From Beijerinckiaceae bacterium (GTDB taxonomy: Bacteria; Pseudomonadota; Alphaproteobacteria; Rhizobiales; Beijerinckiaceae): a DNA stretch of 64,000 bases. The stretch spans positions 310,001 through 374,000 of the forward strand of contig JAPZSB010000002.1 of NCBI GenBank assembly GCA_027531565.1, written 5' to 3'. Under the pieces are notes generated by a model. That model was not told the origin of the DNA, made no database searches, and saw nothing but the letters and a program-made list of their open reading frames with translations. A program made the position numbers and the translations under genes. This document shows, piece by piece, positions 11,104 to 23,322 of this stretch. The stretch's first letter is position 1, and each line of letters begins with the position of its first letter.

Positions 11104-12354
11104 GTGTCCTCATCCCGTCCCCGGCTCGTCATGAAGTTTGGCGGCACGTCCGTCGCCAATGTCGAGCGCATCAAGAACGTGGCCCAGCATGTGAAGCGGG
11201 AAATCGAGGCCGGCTATGATGTTGCCGTCGTCGTTTCCGCCATGTCGGGCAAGACGAACGAACTCGTCGCCTGGTGCAAGGAGGCCGCGCCGCTGCATGA
11301 CCCGCGCGAATATGACGCGGTGGTGGCCAGCGGCGAGCAGGTGACGACAGGGCTTCTCGCCATCGCGCTGCAGGCCATCGGCATCAAGGCCCGGTCCTGG
11401 CAGGGCTGGCAGGTGCCGTTCGAGACCGACGATGCCCATGGATCGGCCCGGATCAAGGCGATCGACGGGACGCGCATCCTCGAGTCCTTCGCCCGTGACC
11501 GAGAAGTTGCCGTCGTGGCCGGGTTCCAGGGCATCCATGCCCCGTCGGGCCGGCTGACGACGCTTGGCCGCGGCGGCTCCGATACCAGCGCGGTCGCGCT
11601 GGCCGCAGCGCTCCGGGCGGAACGCTGCGACATCTATACCGATGTGGACGGCGTCTACACCACCGATCCGCGCATCGTCAGCAAGGCCCGCCGGCTGGAC
11701 CGCGTGGCCTTCGAGGAAATGCTGGAAATGGCCTCGCTCGGGGCCAAGGTCCTGCAGGTCCGCTCGGTCGAGCTGGCGATGGTGCATAATGTCCGGACCT
11801 TCGTCCGGTCGAGCTTCGACAATCCCGCCCAGCCGATGCCGGGCACCCTGATCTGCGCCGAGGAAGACATCATGGAACAGCCTGTCGTCACGGGTATCGC
11901 CTATTCGAAGGATGAAGCGCAGATCACGCTGCGCGAGGTGGCCGACAAGCCGGGCGTCGCCGCCGCGGTGTTCGAGCCGCTGGCCGCGGCATCGATCGTG
12001 GTCGACATGATCGTGCAGAACGTCTCGGCTGACGGCGCGACGACCGACATCACCTTCACCGTCCCCTCGGCCGATTATGCCCGGGCGATGGACGTGATCG
12101 AGAAGCGCAAGGCCGAGATCGGCTACAAGCTGGTCCAGAGCGCGCAGGAAGTGGCCAAGATCTCGGCCATCGGCGTCGGCATGCGCAGCCATGCCGGCGT
12201 CGCCGCCAAGGCCTTCAAGGCGCTGGCCGAGCGCGGCATCAACATCCGGGCGATCACCACCAGCGAGATCAAGTTCTCGGTGCTGATCGACGTGGCCTAT
12301 ACCGAGCTGGCCGTGCGCACGCTGCACTCGCTCTATGGGCTCGACGCCGCCTGA
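11104..12354 (+). CDS. lysC: Aspartate kinase LysC
   Basis: A 416-residue aspartokinase catalysing the first step of the aspartate pathway to Lys, Thr, Met and diaminopimelate. The catalytic motif VMKFGGTSVAN has K11, and LGRGGSDTSAVALAAAL, a kinase-core signature, follows at about residues 154-170. Two ACT domains fill the C-terminal third (from about 265), as in class II aspartokinases with feedback control. The start is GTG in a GAAGGCGAG context; a later ATG would remove the first strand. metX and metW, which use the same pathway, lie 22 kb away. Confidence 0.97.
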   Translation: MSSSRPRLVMKFGGTSVANVERIKNVAQHVKREIEAGYDVAVVVSAMSGKTNELVAWCKEAAPLHDPREYDAVVASGEQVTTGLLAIALQAIGIKARSWQGWQVPFETDDAHGSARIKAIDGTRILESFARDREVAVVAGFQGIHAPSGRLTTLGRGGSDTSAVALAAALRAERCDIYTDVDGVYTTDPRIVSKARRLDRVAFEEMLEMASLGAKVLQVRSVELAMVHNVRTFVRSSFDNPAQPMPGTLICAEEDIMEQPVVTGIAYSKDEAQITLREVADKPGVAAAVFEPLAAASIVVDMIVQNVSADGATTDITFTVPSADYARAMDVIEKRKAEIGYKLVQSAQEVAKISAIGVGMRSHAGVAAKAFKALAERGINIRAITTSEIKFSVLIDVAYTELAVRTLHSLYGLDAA

Positions 12355-12361
12355 CGGAGGC

Positions 12362-12389
12362 GGGAAAGCCCGGCTTTGTGGCTTTTCCC
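12362..12389 (+). terminator. Possible terminator after lysC
   Basis: An imperfect inverted repeat (GGGAAAGCC against GGCTTTTCCC, with one bulged base) starts 8 bases after the lysC stop. A smaller hairpin of arms AAAGC/GCTTT is nested in it. The T content is inside the stem rather than after it, so termination is only possible, not clear. Confidence 0.35.
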
Positions 12390-12498
12390 ACGCAGAAAAG
12401 GCATGACTTGCGCTCTGGCCCTGCGGCATTGTAGCAGGAACAGGGAATAATCGGATTCCGCGTTTCCCTGTCGGGCTCGAGCATAAGGATAACGGTTG

Positions 12499-14769
12499 AT
12501 GCGAGGCGCGCTCGTCGGTCCCCGCGTGCTGCTGCGGCGCCTGCGCGAGGTCATGAGCGAGCCGGCGAATGCCCAGGCCCGGCTGGACCGCATCGTTGTC
12601 CTGATCGCCAGCAACATGGTGGCCGAGGTCTGCTCGGTCTACGTCGCCCGCGCTGACAACACGCTCGAGCTCTATGCCACCGAGGGCCTCAACCGCGAGG
12701 CGGTCCATCTCACCACGATGCGGCTCGATGAGGGCCTTGTCGGCCTGATCGCGCGCGAGGCGCAGCCGCTCGCCCTGTCCGACGCGCAGAGCCACCCGGC
12801 CTTCTCCTACAAGCCGGAGACGGGCGAGGAGATCTACGCCTCCTTCCTCGGTGTGCCGATCCTGCGCGGCGGCAACGCGCTCGGCGTCCTTGTCGTGCAG
12901 AACCGCGCGGCCCGCGTCTATTCCGAGGAAGAGATCGAGGCGCTGCAGACCACGGCGATGGTGCTGGCCGAGATGATCGCCGGCGGCGAGCTCGAATCGC
13001 TCGCGCGGCCGGGCAGCGGCGGCACCGTGGTGCGGCGGTCGCTGGCGCTGATGGCCCAGCCGATCGCGGAAGGCGTCGGGCTCGGCCATGTCGTGCTGCA
13101 TGAGCCCCGGGTCGAGATCAAGAATCTCGTCGCGGATGATCCTGACCACGAACTCAAGCGCCTGCAGAATGCGCTTGAGCTGCTCCGGGCCTCGATCGAC
13201 GACCTGATGGATTCCGGCGGTCTCAGCCATGCCGGCGAACATCGCGACGTGCTGGAGACCTTCCGCATGTTCGCGCAGGATCGCGGCTGGATCCGCCGGC
13301 TGCAGGAAGCCATCCATACCGGGCTGACTGCCGAGGCGGCGGTGGAGCGCGTGCAATCGGATGTGCGGGCGCGGCTGTTGCGCCAGACCGACCCTTACCT
13401 GCGCGAGCGGCTGCATGATCTCGACGATCTCGCCAACCGCCTGCTGCACCAGCTCACCGGCGCGGCCTTCACGCTGGCGGCGGAAAACCTGCCGGAGAAC
13501 GCGATCCTCGTGGCCCGCGCCATGGGACCGGCCGCCCTGCTCGAATACCAGCGCCTGCGCCTGCGCGGGCTGATCCTCGAGGAAGGTGGCGCGACCAGCC
13601 ATGTCGCCATTGTCGCGCGGGCGCTTGGCATTCCCACGGTCGGCAAGGCGGAGGGGATCATCGGGCTGGTCGAGCCGGGCGATGCGATCATCATCGACGG
13701 CACGACGGGCGAGATCCAGGTCCGGCCGCAACCGGATATCGAGGCGGCCTATGCGGAGAAGGCGCGGCTGCGGGCCCGCCGGCAGGAACAGTACCGCGCC
13801 CTGCGCGACAAGCCGGCCGTCTCGAAGGACGGGCAGCCGATCGAGCTGCAGATGAATGCCGGCCTGCTGGTCGACCTGCCGAATCTCGACGATACCGGCG
13901 CGGTGGGGGTCGGGCTGTTCCGGACCGAGATCCTCTTCATGGTGGCGCCGTCGCTGCCGCGGGCGCAGGCGCAGGAGGCGCTGTACCGGACGATCATCGA
14001 CATTGCCGGCAAGCGGCCCGTCACCTTCCGGACGCTCGATATCGGTGGCGACAAGGTGCTGCCCTACCTGCGCAAGGTCGACGAGGAGAACCCGGCGCTC
14101 GGCTGGCGCGCCGTGCGGATCGGGCTGGACCGGCCCGCCCTGCTGCGCACGCAGCTCCGCGCCCTGCTCGGGGCCGCGCAGGACCGTGACCTCCGCATCA
14201 TGCTGCCCATGGTCGCGACGCTGGAGGAATTCGACATGGCGCAGGCCATGCTGGCGCGCGAACGCGAACGGCTCCGCCGGCTCAACCGCAGCCAGCCGAG
14301 GCAGGTCCAGCTCGGTGTGATGCTCGAAGTGCCGTCGCTGCTCTTCGACCTCGACCAGGTCTTCGAGCGGGTGGATTTCGTCTCGGTCGGCACGAATGAC
14401 CTGATGCAGTTCATGTTCGCGGTGGATCGCGAGAATGCGCTTGTCGCCAGCCGGTTCGATGCGCTCCATCCCTCCTTCCTGCGGCCGCTGCGCCGGGTGG
14501 CCGAAGCGGCCCGCCGGTCCGGCAAGACGGCGAGCATCTGCGGCGAGATGGCGGGAAAGCCGCTGGAAGCGCTGGCCCTGCTGGGCCTGGGCTTCCGTTC
14601 CTTCTCGATGTCGCCATCGAATGTCGGGCCGATCAAGGCGCTGGTCCGGGCGGTCGATCTCGAGGCCGTCGAGCGTTTCGTGCAGGAACGCCTCGATTCG
14701 CCCGACCGCGCCCGGAATCTCAGGGCGGAACTGGCCGAGTTCGCCGCCGCGCACGATCTCTCGTTCTAG
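12499..14769 (+). CDS. ptsP: Phosphoenolpyruvate-protein phosphotransferase PtsP (EI-Ntr)
   Basis: A 756-residue enzyme I of the nitrogen PTS, which takes phosphate from PEP and passes it to NPr and then PtsN. A GAF domain covers about residues 1-165 (SNMVAEVCSVYVAR, ALGVLVVQNRA). It is followed by the EI phosphohistidine domain with GGATSHVAIVAR, in which H368 is the expected phosphosite, and a C-terminal PEP-binding barrel (GLFRTEILFM, SVGTNDLMQF, CGEMAGKP). The ATG has an AAGGAT site; a TTG three bases upstream is less likely. prfA begins 6 bases after the stop. Confidence 0.95.
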   Translation: MRGALVGPRVLLRRLREVMSEPANAQARLDRIVVLIASNMVAEVCSVYVARADNTLELYATEGLNREAVHLTTMRLDEGLVGLIAREAQPLALSDAQSHPAFSYKPETGEEIYASFLGVPILRGGNALGVLVVQNRAARVYSEEEIEALQTTAMVLAEMIAGGELESLARPGSGGTVVRRSLALMAQPIAEGVGLGHVVLHEPRVEIKNLVADDPDHELKRLQNALELLRASIDDLMDSGGLSHAGEHRDVLETFRMFAQDRGWIRRLQEAIHTGLTAEAAVERVQSDVRARLLRQTDPYLRERLHDLDDLANRLLHQLTGAAFTLAAENLPENAILVARAMGPAALLEYQRLRLRGLILEEGGATSHVAIVARALGIPTVGKAEGIIGLVEPGDAIIIDGTTGEIQVRPQPDIEAAYAEKARLRARRQEQYRALRDKPAVSKDGQPIELQMNAGLLVDLPNLDDTGAVGVGLFRTEILFMVAPSLPRAQAQEALYRTIIDIAGKRPVTFRTLDIGGDKVLPYLRKVDEENPALGWRAVRIGLDRPALLRTQLRALLGAAQDRDLRIMLPMVATLEEFDMAQAMLARERERLRRLNRSQPRQVQLGVMLEVPSLLFDLDQVFERVDFVSVGTNDLMQFMFAVDRENALVASRFDALHPSFLRPLRRVAEAARRSGKTASICGEMAGKPLEALALLGLGFRSFSMSPSNVGPIKALVRAVDLEAVERFVQERLDSPDRARNLRAELAEFAAAHDLSF

Positions 14770-14775
14770 CCTGAC

Positions 14776-15861
14776 ATGGCCGAGATCATCCTCCCCGAGG
14801 ACAAGCTCGATGCGATTCTGTCGCGTCATGGCCAGGTCCAGCGCGATCTCGAATCGGCGGCCGAGCCGGCGGCGATCATCGCCCTGAGCCGCGAGGCCGC
14901 GCAGCTCGGCCCGGTTGTCGAGGCGATCGGTGCCTATCGCCAGATCGTGCAGGAACTCGCCGATGCGCGGGTGATGCTGGAGGATGGCAGCCTCGACGAG
15001 GCGATGCGCGCGCTGGCGCTGGAGGAAAAGACCGAGCTCGAGCAGAAGCGTGACCGGCTGGCGCAGGAGATCCGGATCGCGCTGCTCCCGCGGGACATGG
15101 CCGACGAGAAAAGCGTCATCCTCGAGGTGCGGGCCGGCACCGGGGGCGACGAGGCCGCCTTGTTCGCCGGCGATCTCTTCCGGATGTATGCGCGCTATGC
15201 CGAATTGCGCGGCTGGAAGGTCGAGATTTCCTCCGAGAGCGAGGGCACGGTCGGTGGCTACAAGGAAATCATCGCCGAGATCCATGGCGAAGGGGCCTAT
15301 GCGCGGCTGAAATTCGAGTCGGGCGTGCATCGCGTCCAACGTGTCCCGAATACCGAGGCTTCCGGCCGGATCCACACTTCCGCTGCCACGGTGGCGGTGC
15401 TGCCGCTGGCCGAGGAGGTCGATGTGGCGATCAACGAGGCCGATCTGCGCATCGACACGATGCGGGCCGGCGGGGCGGGCGGCCAGCATGTCAACAAGAC
15501 CGAATCGGCCGTGCGGATCACCCATATCCCGAGTGGCGTCGTCGTCGTGGTGCAGGACGAGCGCTCGCAGCACAAGAACCGCGCGCGGGCCATGTCGATT
15601 CTCAGGACGCGGCTGTTCGATCTCGAGCGGCAGCGGCTCGATGCGGCCCGTGCGGCTGACCGGAAGGCCCAGCTCGGCTCGGGCGACCGGTCGGAGCGGA
15701 TCCGGACCTACAATTTTCCGCAGGGGCGGGTGACGGATCACCGGATCAACCTCACCCTGTACAAGCTCGAGGCGGTGATCGAGGGCGGCGCGCTGGACGA
15801 GCTGATTTCGGCCTTGATCACCGACCATCAGGCGCGGCTGCTGGCCGGCGACGACGAATGA
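14776..15861 (+). CDS. prfA: Peptide chain release factor 1
   Basis: A 361-residue class I release factor recognising UAA and UAG. The catalytic GGQ loop is at residues 235-237 in [18 protein letters not shown]. Other family blocks are [15 protein letters not shown] and [13 protein letters not shown]. It should be modified on the Gln by PrmC, whose gene follows with an ATGA overlap. The ptsP-prfA-prmC order fits one transcription unit. Confidence 0.97.
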   Translation: MAEIILPEDKLDAILSRHGQVQRDLESAAEPAAIIALSREAAQLGPVVEAIGAYRQIVQELADARVMLEDGSLDEAMRALALEEKTELEQKRDRLAQEIRIALLPRDMADEKSVILEVRAGTGGDEAALFAGDLFRMYARYAELRGWKVEISSESEGTVGGYKEIIAEIHGEGAYARLKFESGVHRVQRVPNTEASGRIHTSAATVAVLPLAEEVDVAINEADLRIDTMRAGGAGGQHVNKTESAVRITHIPSGVVVVVQDERSQHKNRARAMSILRTRLFDLERQRLDAARAADRKAQLGSGDRSERIRTYNFPQGRVTDHRINLTLYKLEAVIEGGALDELISALITDHQARLLAGDDE

Positions 15862-16754
15862 GCCCGGCCTTTCCGCCCGGGCTGAGCCTTGCGGCGGCGC
15901 AGGCCGTGATCGAGGTGCGGCTGGCCGAAGCGGGGATCGACGAGCCAAGGCGCGAGGCGCGGCGGCTGCTGGCTGCCGCCACCGGCCTCGGCCTTGCCAG
16001 CCTGCTCGCGCGGTCGGAGGAGCCGGTCGGCGAGGCCGGTGCGGAGATCGAGCGCTTTCTCGCCGCGCGGCTCGCCCGCATGCCGCTGTCACGCATTCTC
16101 GGGCGGCGGGAATTCTACGGGCTGGACCTCCGCCTGAACCCGGCCACGCTCGATCCTCGGGGGGATACGGAGACGCTGGTCGATGCCGTGCTGGGCTGGC
16201 TGGATGCCGGGGGAAAGCGGGGAGAGCCACTCCGCCTGCTCGATCTCGGCACCGGGACCGGCGCGATCCTGCTGGCGCTGCTGAGCCGTTTGCCGCAGGC
16301 GACGGGGCTCGGCATCGACATCGCGGCGGAGGCGGTCGAGGCTGCCCGCCTCAATGCCGCCGCGCTCGGGCTGGACGGGCGGGCCGAGTTCCGTACCGGC
16401 GATCTGGTGGAGGGGCTGGACGGGATGTTTGACGTCATCGTCTCCAACCCGCCCTATATCCCGACCGGCGACCTCGCCGGGCTTGATCCGGAAGTCCGGC
16501 TGCATGATCCGGTGCTGGCGCTCGACGGCGGTGCGGACGGACTCGATTTCTACCGGCGGATCACTGCCGGCGCGCCGGCTCGGCTGAGGCCCGGGGGCCT
16601 GCTGGCCCTCGAGGTCGGGGCGGGGCAGGCGCCTGCCGTGGCCGAAGGGCTGCGCCATGCCGGCTTTCTCGCGGTATCCGTGCACGCCGACCTTGCAGGA
16701 ATCGACCGCGTGGTTGCCGGGCGGCCGCCCGACCGCGAAAAAGAACGCGATTGA
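15858..16754 (+). CDS. prmC: Release factor glutamine methyltransferase PrmC
   Basis: A 298-residue N5-glutamine methyltransferase that modifies the GGQ glutamine of release factors. An N-terminal helical domain binds the factor. The SAM loop [16 protein letters not shown] comes midway, and the diagnostic NPPY sits at residues 197-200 within [22 protein letters not shown] and [16 protein letters not shown] also match the family. The start overlaps the prfA stop by four bases, linking enzyme and substrate. Confidence 0.96.
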   Translation: MSPAFPPGLSLAAAQAVIEVRLAEAGIDEPRREARRLLAAATGLGLASLLARSEEPVGEAGAEIERFLAARLARMPLSRILGRREFYGLDLRLNPATLDPRGDTETLVDAVLGWLDAGGKRGEPLRLLDLGTGTGAILLALLSRLPQATGLGIDIAAEAVEAARLNAAALGLDGRAEFRTGDLVEGLDGMFDVIVSNPPYIPTGDLAGLDPEVRLHDPVLALDGGADGLDFYRRITAGAPARLRPGGLLALEVGAGQAPAVAEGLRHAGFLAVSVHADLAGIDRVVAGRPPDREKERD

Positions 16755-17032
16755 CCCTGCCGCGATCCTTGTAGCGCTTGCGTTGCCGGCCCCTGCGCGC
16801 TAAGGGGATGGAAAGCGATGAGTTGCGCGAGGTTGTTCCGACCCTTTGAGCGCGCGGGTCGAACACAGAGCCATTCTTTCCGACATCCGGACCTGCCAAG
16901 GCAGGGATCTTGAGGCGGGATCGCAATTCCGGCGAAACGGTGCGAGCGTCGTTTTGGGCCGGTGGCAAGGGGCATGGCCCCATTTGGGCCGGGGGAGCAC
17001 CGGGTTTATCCGGTTTTGCAGCTGAGACACTC

Positions 17033-17863
17033 ATGAGACCAGGACAGAACAAGCGCATGCGCGGCCGCAATCGGCGTGGCCCCAACCCGTTGACGCGTTC
17101 GTATGAGTCGAACGGACCGGATGTGAAGGTGCGCGGAACCGCGCAGCACATCACCGAGAAATATACCCAGCTCGCGCGGGATGCCCATGTGGCCGGGGAT
17201 CCGGTCATGGCGGAGAACTATCTCCAGCATGCCGAGCATTACTACCGCATCATCGCGGCGGCCCATCAGGCCCAGATCGCGCAGCAGAACGGCACCGCCG
17301 ATGACCGCGACGACGATGATGACGATTTCGACACGGCGTCGGACCGCTTCACCTACCGTTCGATCCAGCAGACCAATCCGCAGCAGGGCAGCCAGCCCGG
17401 TTTCGGCCAGGAGCGCGGCCCCGGCGAGGGCGGCGAGGGGATGGAAGCCGGCGAGGGCGATGACGCGCCGCAGGGCCAGGGCGAACCGCGCCAGAACAAC
17501 CGCAACGACCGGCCGTTCCGCAATCCCCGCCAGGATCGGAACCAGGACCGCAATTTCCGCCAGGGCGGTGATCGCGACCGGGATCGCAACCGCGAGCGCT
17601 TCGACCCGAACCGCCCGCGCCGGCCGCAGGCCGATCTTGAAGGCGCGGAGCAGCCGGTCCTGCCGGCTTTCCTGACGGCGCCGACGCGCACGATCCCGAT
17701 CGATGCCCCCGAAGGCGAACCGGCCCCGTCGATCGAAGGCGAGGGCGGTTCCGACGAGATGCGCGGGACGTTCCGCACCCGCCGTCGCCGGCGTGGCCGC
17801 GGTCCGCGCGAGGGCGGTGACGAGGCGTTCGAGACCGAGACGCCGGGCGCCGATCAGGGCTGA
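17033..17863 (+). CDS. DUF4167 domain protein, disordered and Arg-rich
   Basis: A 276-residue protein. Residues 1-85 form the conserved DUF4167 domain (MRPGQNKRMRGRNRRGPNPL, VRGTAQHITEKY, NYLQHAEHYYRII). The rest is low complexity: an Asp run, Gln/Gly-rich stretches and repeated RDRDRNRERFD-like segments, ending in RTRRRRRGRGPREGG. Arg/Asn/Gly-rich tails of this kind suggest RNA or DNA binding, but no function is established for the family. The ATG is chosen because the DUF begins there; a longer TTG-started version lacks similarity. It stands alone after a 278-base leader and overlaps the convergent MOSC gene by 10 bases. Confidence 0.88.
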   Translation: MRPGQNKRMRGRNRRGPNPLTRSYESNGPDVKVRGTAQHITEKYTQLARDAHVAGDPVMAENYLQHAEHYYRIIAAAHQAQIAQQNGTADDRDDDDDDFDTASDRFTYRSIQQTNPQQGSQPGFGQERGPGEGGEGMEAGEGDDAPQGQGEPRQNNRNDRPFRNPRQDRNQDRNFRQGGDRDRDRNRERFDPNRPRRPQADLEGAEQPVLPAFLTAPTRTIPIDAPEGEPAPSIEGEGGSDEMRGTFRTRRRRRGRGPREGGDEAFETETPGADQG

Positions 17864-18621
17864 TCGACCAGCCTTGCCCCATCTCCCGGACGGAGCGTTC
17901 CGCCCGTCCGGATGCGCGCATAGACGCCGCAATCATGATGGCCGTAACGCCGTTCCAGAGTCTCGACGATGCGCGTGTCGCGCCGGCCAAGGCGCGGGTC
18001 GACATCGGTCGCGGCGCAGCGGTCGATCCGTTTCAGGATCTCCAGTTCGACCGTGCCGACCCGCAGGATGCGGCCGGCCCAGTCATTCTCGGCAAAGGCC
18101 TGCAGGCCTTCCAGCAGGATGTTGCCGCGGAACCGCCGCGGATCCAGCGATTCGCGACCCATCGCTGCGCCGATCTCCGCGATGGTCGCCGCATTGAGGA
18201 TCGAGACGAAGCCGGAACGCGAATCCATGAAGCGGAAGCCGGGCGGCGCGACGAGCAGCCGGATCGGCCCGCGCCGCTCTTCCGCGCAGAAGGTCTCGAA
18301 GAAGCGCTCGATCGCGGCGCGCCCTTCGGCGGTGTCGACCACGCCTTCGGCCACCACGGCGCCGCCCTGACGGATGGTCAGCCGGCGGCTGGCGGAATCG
18401 AAGCGCGTCTCCAGACGGGCCAGCCGCTCCTGCCGCATCAGCATCAGGAAGCGCATTTTCGGCAGGTGCTCGGCGGCGGCAGGGTTGAACCCGGACGGGC
18501 CGTTTTCCAGCGCGAGGATCCGGTCTTCCGGGAAATGGGCGCCGGGTTCCAAGGTCGCTTCATCCAGTCTTTCCGGGCTGAGCCCCTTGACGGGGTGGCG
18601 GTAGAGCGCGGCAATCCGCAT
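17854..18621 (-). CDS. MOSC-domain protein
   Basis: A 255-residue protein. The N-terminal beta barrel ([19 protein letters not shown]) is the MOSC_N type, and a MOSC domain follows with [11 protein letters not shown] and [16 protein letters not shown], which holds the conserved cysteine of the family. MOSC proteins are molybdenum cofactor carriers or sulfotransferases, for example in the mARC and YcbX groups, which reduce N-hydroxylated compounds. This one lacks a fused ferredoxin. An AAGGAG ribosome binding site supports the ATG. It is divergent from clpB. Confidence 0.88.
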   Translation of the reverse strand: MRIAALYRHPVKGLSPERLDEATLEPGAHFPEDRILALENGPSGFNPAAAEHLPKMRFLMLMRQERLARLETRFDSASRRLTIRQGGAVVAEGVVDTAEGRAAIERFFETFCAEERRGPIRLLVAPPGFRFMDSRSGFVSILNAATIAEIGAAMGRESLDPRRFRGNILLEGLQAFAENDWAGRILRVGTVELEILKRIDRCAATDVDPRLGRRDTRIVETLERRYGHHDCGVYARIRTGGTLRPGDGARLVDQP

Positions 18622-18658
18622 CCTGTCATCTCCTTCGGGCAGGTTCTTTGATCTGCCC

Positions 18659-18689
18659 CCTTTTGTTGCGCTAGGGCAACACCTACATT
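18659..18689 (+). promoter_or_regulatory. Possible heat-shock (RpoH-type) promoter of clpB
   Basis: CCTTTTG, a 16-base spacer and CCTACATT lie about 85 bases before the clpB start. The second box resembles the -10 element of alphaproteobacterial sigma-32 promoters (CCTATNT), but the first box matches CTTGAA poorly. Heat-shock control of clpB is well known in this class; this particular site is a guess. Confidence 0.3.
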
Positions 18690-18772
18690 CCCGTCAAGGT
18701 CGCCACGAAGTGGGGCCGAACCAGGACCGGGCCTGCCCGGTCTGCCCCTTCGCCTCATGTCAGGGAAGAGCC

Positions 18773-21397
<2,625 letters not shown>

Positions 21398-21448
21398 TGC
21401 GAATCCGATCTGCACGGAGAGGCATGGTCTTCCGGGGCCAACTAAATT

Positions 21449-21475
21449 AGAGAGGGCGCAACTCGCGTCCTCTCT
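21449..21475 (+). terminator. Hairpin after clpB, possible terminator
   Basis: Arms AGAGAGG and CCTCTCT, with partial inner pairing (GCG/CGC), lie 51 bases after clpB and 24 bases before the EamA gene. No real T-run follows, so it may be a weak terminator or an RNA-stabilising hairpin. Confidence 0.4.
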
Positions 21476-21499
21476 CGTCTGGCCCAGGGCCAGCCCGGA

Positions 21500-22375
21500 A
21501 TGCCCATGTTCCTCCTGGTGCTCGCACCGGCGCTTTTCGTCGTGATCTGGTCAACCGGCTGGATCGTCGCGAAATACGCCGCGCCCTTCGCCGACCCGTT
21601 GACCTTCCTCGCGATCCGATTCGCGCTGGCGGCCGCCGTCATCGCGCTGCTGGCCTGGGCGACCGGCGCGCCCTGGCCCCCGGACCGGCGGACGCGGATC
21701 CACGCCGCGATCAGCGGCGTGCTGCTGCATGCCATCTATCTCGGCGGCGTGTGGTGGGCGATCAGCCAGGGCCTGCCGGCCGGCGTCTCGGCGCTGATCG
21801 CGGCGGTCCAGCCGCTGCTCACCGCCGCCCTCGCCCGGACGATGGGCGAGAAGCTGCTGCCCATCAACCTCGCCGGCATCGTGATCGGGTTTGCCGGGGT
21901 GCTGGGCGTGATCGCGCCCAAACTCGGCGGCGTTTCCGTGGCCGGCCTTTCCGGGCTCGGCCTCGCGGTGGCGATCAATATCGGCTCCATGGTCGCGGTT
22001 ACGGCCGGCACCTACTACCAGAAGCATTTCGTAGCCTCGGGCGACTTGCGCACCACCACGGTGTTGCAATATGTCGGCGCCTGCCTCGCCGTCCTGCCAT
22101 TCGCGATCCTGCTTGAACCGATGCGGTTCGAGATGCGCCTCGAAACCTGGGCGGCGATGGCCTGGTCGGTCGTCGTGCTCTCGATCGGCGCGATCGGGCT
22201 GATGCTCCTGATGATCCGGCGGGGCGCGGTCAGCCGCGTGGCGGCGCTGATCTATCTCATCCCGCCGACCGCCGCGCTGCAGGCCTATGCGATGTTCGGC
22301 GAGACGCTGACGCCGGTGCAGGTGGTGTTCATGGCGGTTGCGGCGTTTGGTGTCTTCCTTGCCACGCGCCGGTAG
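21500..22375 (+). CDS. EamA-family (DMT) membrane transporter
   Basis: A 291-residue inner-membrane protein with about ten hydrophobic helices in two EamA repeats. Recognisable blocks are VIWSTGWIVAKYAAPFADPL in the first helix pair, GLPAGVSALIAAVQPLLTA and LIYLIPPTAALQAYAMFGE. Members export amino acids and other metabolites; the substrate is not visible. A second in-frame ATG six bases later is possible. It follows clpB but is separated by a hairpin, and tspO follows after 39 bases. Confidence 0.88.
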   Translation: MPMFLLVLAPALFVVIWSTGWIVAKYAAPFADPLTFLAIRFALAAAVIALLAWATGAPWPPDRRTRIHAAISGVLLHAIYLGGVWWAISQGLPAGVSALIAAVQPLLTAALARTMGEKLLPINLAGIVIGFAGVLGVIAPKLGGVSVAGLSGLGLAVAINIGSMVAVTAGTYYQKHFVASGDLRTTTVLQYVGACLAVLPFAILLEPMRFEMRLETWAAMAWSVVVLSIGAIGLMLLMIRRGAVSRVAALIYLIPPTAALQAYAMFGETLTPVQVVFMAVAAFGVFLATRR

Positions 22376-22414
22376 GGTAAAGCCGCGAGGCATCCCGACT
22401 GCGAAAGGTTTCCC

Positions 22415-22927
22415 ATGCGCGATCCGCATCTCCACCCGGCGCTGAGCGCCCGCAGCGCGCTGCTGCTGCCGGTGGCCCTCGTGCCGCCGGTGATGGCCAG
22501 CATGCTCGGCTCCTATCTGACGGCCGGGGCGCTGATCAGCTGGTATCCGCAGCTGGTGAAGCCGTTCTTCACGCCGCCGAACCTGGCCTTCCCGATCGCC
22601 TGGACCTTCCTCTTCGCGCTGATGGCCATGGCCTTCTGGCGCATCCTGCGCGCGCGGCCGGAACAGGGGCCCAAGGGCAGGGCGATTCTCGCCTTCTTCA
22701 TCCAGCTCGTCTTCAATGTCGGCTGGTCCTGGGCATTTTTCGGCCAGCGATCGCCGGTGCTCGGGCTGGTGGCGGTGGGCCTGCTCTTCGTGTCGATTGC
22801 CGTGACAATCCGCGTCTTCAAGCCGCTCGACCGGGCGGCCGCCTTCGCGCTCTATCCCTATCTCGCCTGGGTCGCCTTCGCCGCCGCGCTCAATGCGGGG
22901 ATCGTGATCCTCAACCCCGGCGCGTGA
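22415..22927 (+). CDS. tspO: TspO/MBR family tryptophan-rich sensory protein
   Basis: A 170-residue membrane protein with five helices. Family motifs are SWYPQLVKPFFTPPNLAFPI, WTFLFALMAMAFW, NVGWSWAFFGQ and YPYLAWVAFAAALN. TspO binds porphyrins and related ligands in the membrane and in alphaproteobacteria tunes stress and pigment gene expression. The N-terminus is longer than in Rhodobacter TspO by about 20 residues. An AAAGG site precedes the ATG. Its stop abuts the stop of the convergent cpdR gene. Confidence 0.9.
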   Translation: MRDPHLHPALSARSALLLPVALVPPVMASMLGSYLTAGALISWYPQLVKPFFTPPNLAFPIAWTFLFALMAMAFWRILRARPEQGPKGRAILAFFIQLVFNVGWSWAFFGQRSPVLGLVAVGLLFVSIAVTIRVFKPLDRAAAFALYPYLAWVAFAAALNAGIVILNPGA

Positions 22928-23308
22928 TCAGCCGCCGAGGCCGCGCCGTTCCAGCACAGTGCGGATGGCGGCCCGGAACTCCGCCAGCGGGAAGGGCTTG
23001 GTCAGCACGTCCTCGACCAGCCCTTCAAGCTCCCGGGCACGCTCGCGCTGCTCGGCATAGCCGGTCATCAGCACGATGGGGAAGCCGGGACACTCGGCCG
23101 CAACGCTGAGCGTGAGGGCGATCCCGTCCATGACCGGCATGCGGATGTCCGAGATCATCAGGTCGAAGCCGATATCGGCATGGCCGAGCTTGTCGAGCGC
23201 ATCCGCACCATCCGTGGCCTCGGCCACGTGGTGCCCGTCGAGCTGAAGCGCGCGGACCAGCGGCGCCCGGACGGAGGGTTCGTCATCGACCAGCAGGATC
23301 CGGGCCAT
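22928..23308 (-). CDS. cpdR: Single-domain response regulator, probable CpdR
   Basis: A 126-residue stand-alone receiver domain with no output domain. Phosphorylation residues are all present: acidic D8/D9, phospho-acceptor D54 (MISDIRMPVMDG), T82 and K104 (LTKPF). The size, the MARILLVDDE start and the position after hpt match CpdR of the alphaproteobacteria. Unphosphorylated CpdR delivers ClpXP substrates during the cell cycle under the CckA-ChpT relay. The assignment to CpdR rather than another small receiver is by length and context. A GGAGG site and 14-base gap from hpt indicate an operon. Confidence 0.75.
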   Translation of the reverse strand: MARILLVDDEPSVRAPLVRALQLDGHHVAEATDGADALDKLGHADIGFDLMISDIRMPVMDGIALTLSVAAECPGFPIVLMTGYAEQRERARELEGLVEDVLTKPFPLAEFRAAIRTVLERRGLGG

Positions 23309-23322
23309 GGCATCGCCTCCGG

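Noticed and set aside
11110-16230. Minus-strand open frame of about 1700 codons across lysC, ptsP and prfA
   Set aside because: Fully antisense to four well-supported genes, with His/Arg/Asp/Gly bias typical of shadow frames.
16755-17032. Small RNA or riboswitch in the leader of the DUF4167 gene
   Set aside because: No recognised consensus or strong conserved-looking fold could be seen; only length made it suspicious.
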